DNA from: Acetofilamentum sp.
GTDB taxonomy: Bacteria > Bacteroidota > Bacteroidia > Bacteroidales > JAFGUD01
NCBI GenBank assembly: GCA_020722645.1
Contig: DYKL01000023.1
Span: forward strand, 1-13,868
Length of the DNA: 13,868 bases
Direction of reading: 5' to 3'
Made by a program: the position numbers and the translations under genes
Notes under the pieces: model-generated
What the model was told of the DNA's origin: nothing
The model's input: the letters and a program-made list of their open reading frames with translations, nothing else
Databases searched by the model: none
Shown here: positions 13,675 through 13,868 of the stretch, in pieces
How positions within the stretch are numbered: position 1 is the first letter of the stretch
How the letters are laid out: each line of letters starts with the position of its first letter

Positions 13675-13868
13675 ATAGTTAATAGTGCATAGTGCATAGT
13701 ACATAGTGCATAGTGCATTGTGCATAGTGCATTGTGTATTGTGCATAGTGTATTGTGCATAGTGCATAGTGCATAGTACATAGTGCATAGTGCATAGTGC
13801 ATAGTACATAGTACATAGTGCATAGTGCATAGTACATAGTACATAGTGCATAGTGCATAGTACATAGT
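13675..13868. repeat. Tandem 7-bp array (unit ATAGTGC), about 26 copies, running off the window
   Basis: From 13682 the plus strand is a continuous series of 26 complete heptamers plus 5 nt, with one degenerate unit (ATAGTTA) before them. Units differ only at position 3 (A or T), 6 (G or A) and 7 (C or T): ATAGTGC is the main form, ATAGTAC the second, and ATTGTGC, ATTGTGT and ATAGTGT appear only in the middle (13717-13758). From 13801 a 28-bp super-unit (AC, AC, GC, GC types) is repeated exactly: 13801-13828 equals 13829-13856, and the last 12 nt start a third copy. The array begins 14 nt upstream of the hydroxylase start. The minus strand has no stop in any frame, so apparent reading frames here are artefacts. 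Confidence 0.95.

Noticed and set aside
13627..13865. Two overlapping minus-strand open frames encoding repeats of MHYALCT-like heptapeptides
   Set aside because: They arise only because the 7-bp array has no stop codon on this strand; two frames show the same peptide cycle, so they are not evidence of protein genes.
13675..13868. CRISPR array
   Set aside because: Units are contiguous 7-mers without spacers; no cas gene is present.

Overview
The window looks like a chromosomal piece of an AT-rich Bacteroidota genome, probably a Bacteroidales-like lineage and possibly uncultured. The signs are: several promoters of the Bacteroidota type (TAnnTTTG at -7, sometimes with TTG about 19-21 nt upstream), start codons without a clear Shine-Dalgarno sequence, a short lipobox lipoprotein, a membrane-anchored LytTR protein, and a Ser/Thr kinase whose C-terminus resembles WG repeats. 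No tRNA, rRNA, CRISPR array, transposase or phage gene was seen.

The layout has three blocks. Positions 1-5986 are read on the minus strand: a lipoprotein of unknown function with its own terminator, purL (small-type FGAM synthase), a nitronate monooxygenase/FabK-like flavoprotein, and a four-helix membrane LytTR regulator. Positions 6503-10929 are read on the plus strand: a membrane Ser/Thr kinase followed 3 nt later by rtcB (an apparent two-gene operon), then a PLP-dependent gamma-lyase of the methionine gamma-lyase/cystathionine gamma-synthase family. Positions 10982-13661 return to the minus strand: a 90-aa protein of unknown function and a large molybdopterin-binding subunit of a xanthine dehydrogenase-type hydroxylase. 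The window ends in an array of about 26 tandem 7-bp units directly upstream of that hydroxylase gene.

Most genes look like ordinary metabolism: purine synthesis, sulfur amino-acid degradation and molybdenum hydroxylation. The parts that are not ordinary are: (1) the tight coupling of a transmembrane kinase to the RNA ligase RtcB; (2) a roughly 100-bp segment at 6043-6144 that can fold as a closed three-way junction in the gap between the divergent LytTR and kinase genes; (3) a nested-hairpin leader between a good promoter and purL; (4) the heptanucleotide array in the place where the hydroxylase promoter should be; and (5) a 68-bp imperfect palindrome at 141-208. None of these proves a new system. 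The kinase-RtcB pair and the three-way-junction element are the best candidates for follow-up.
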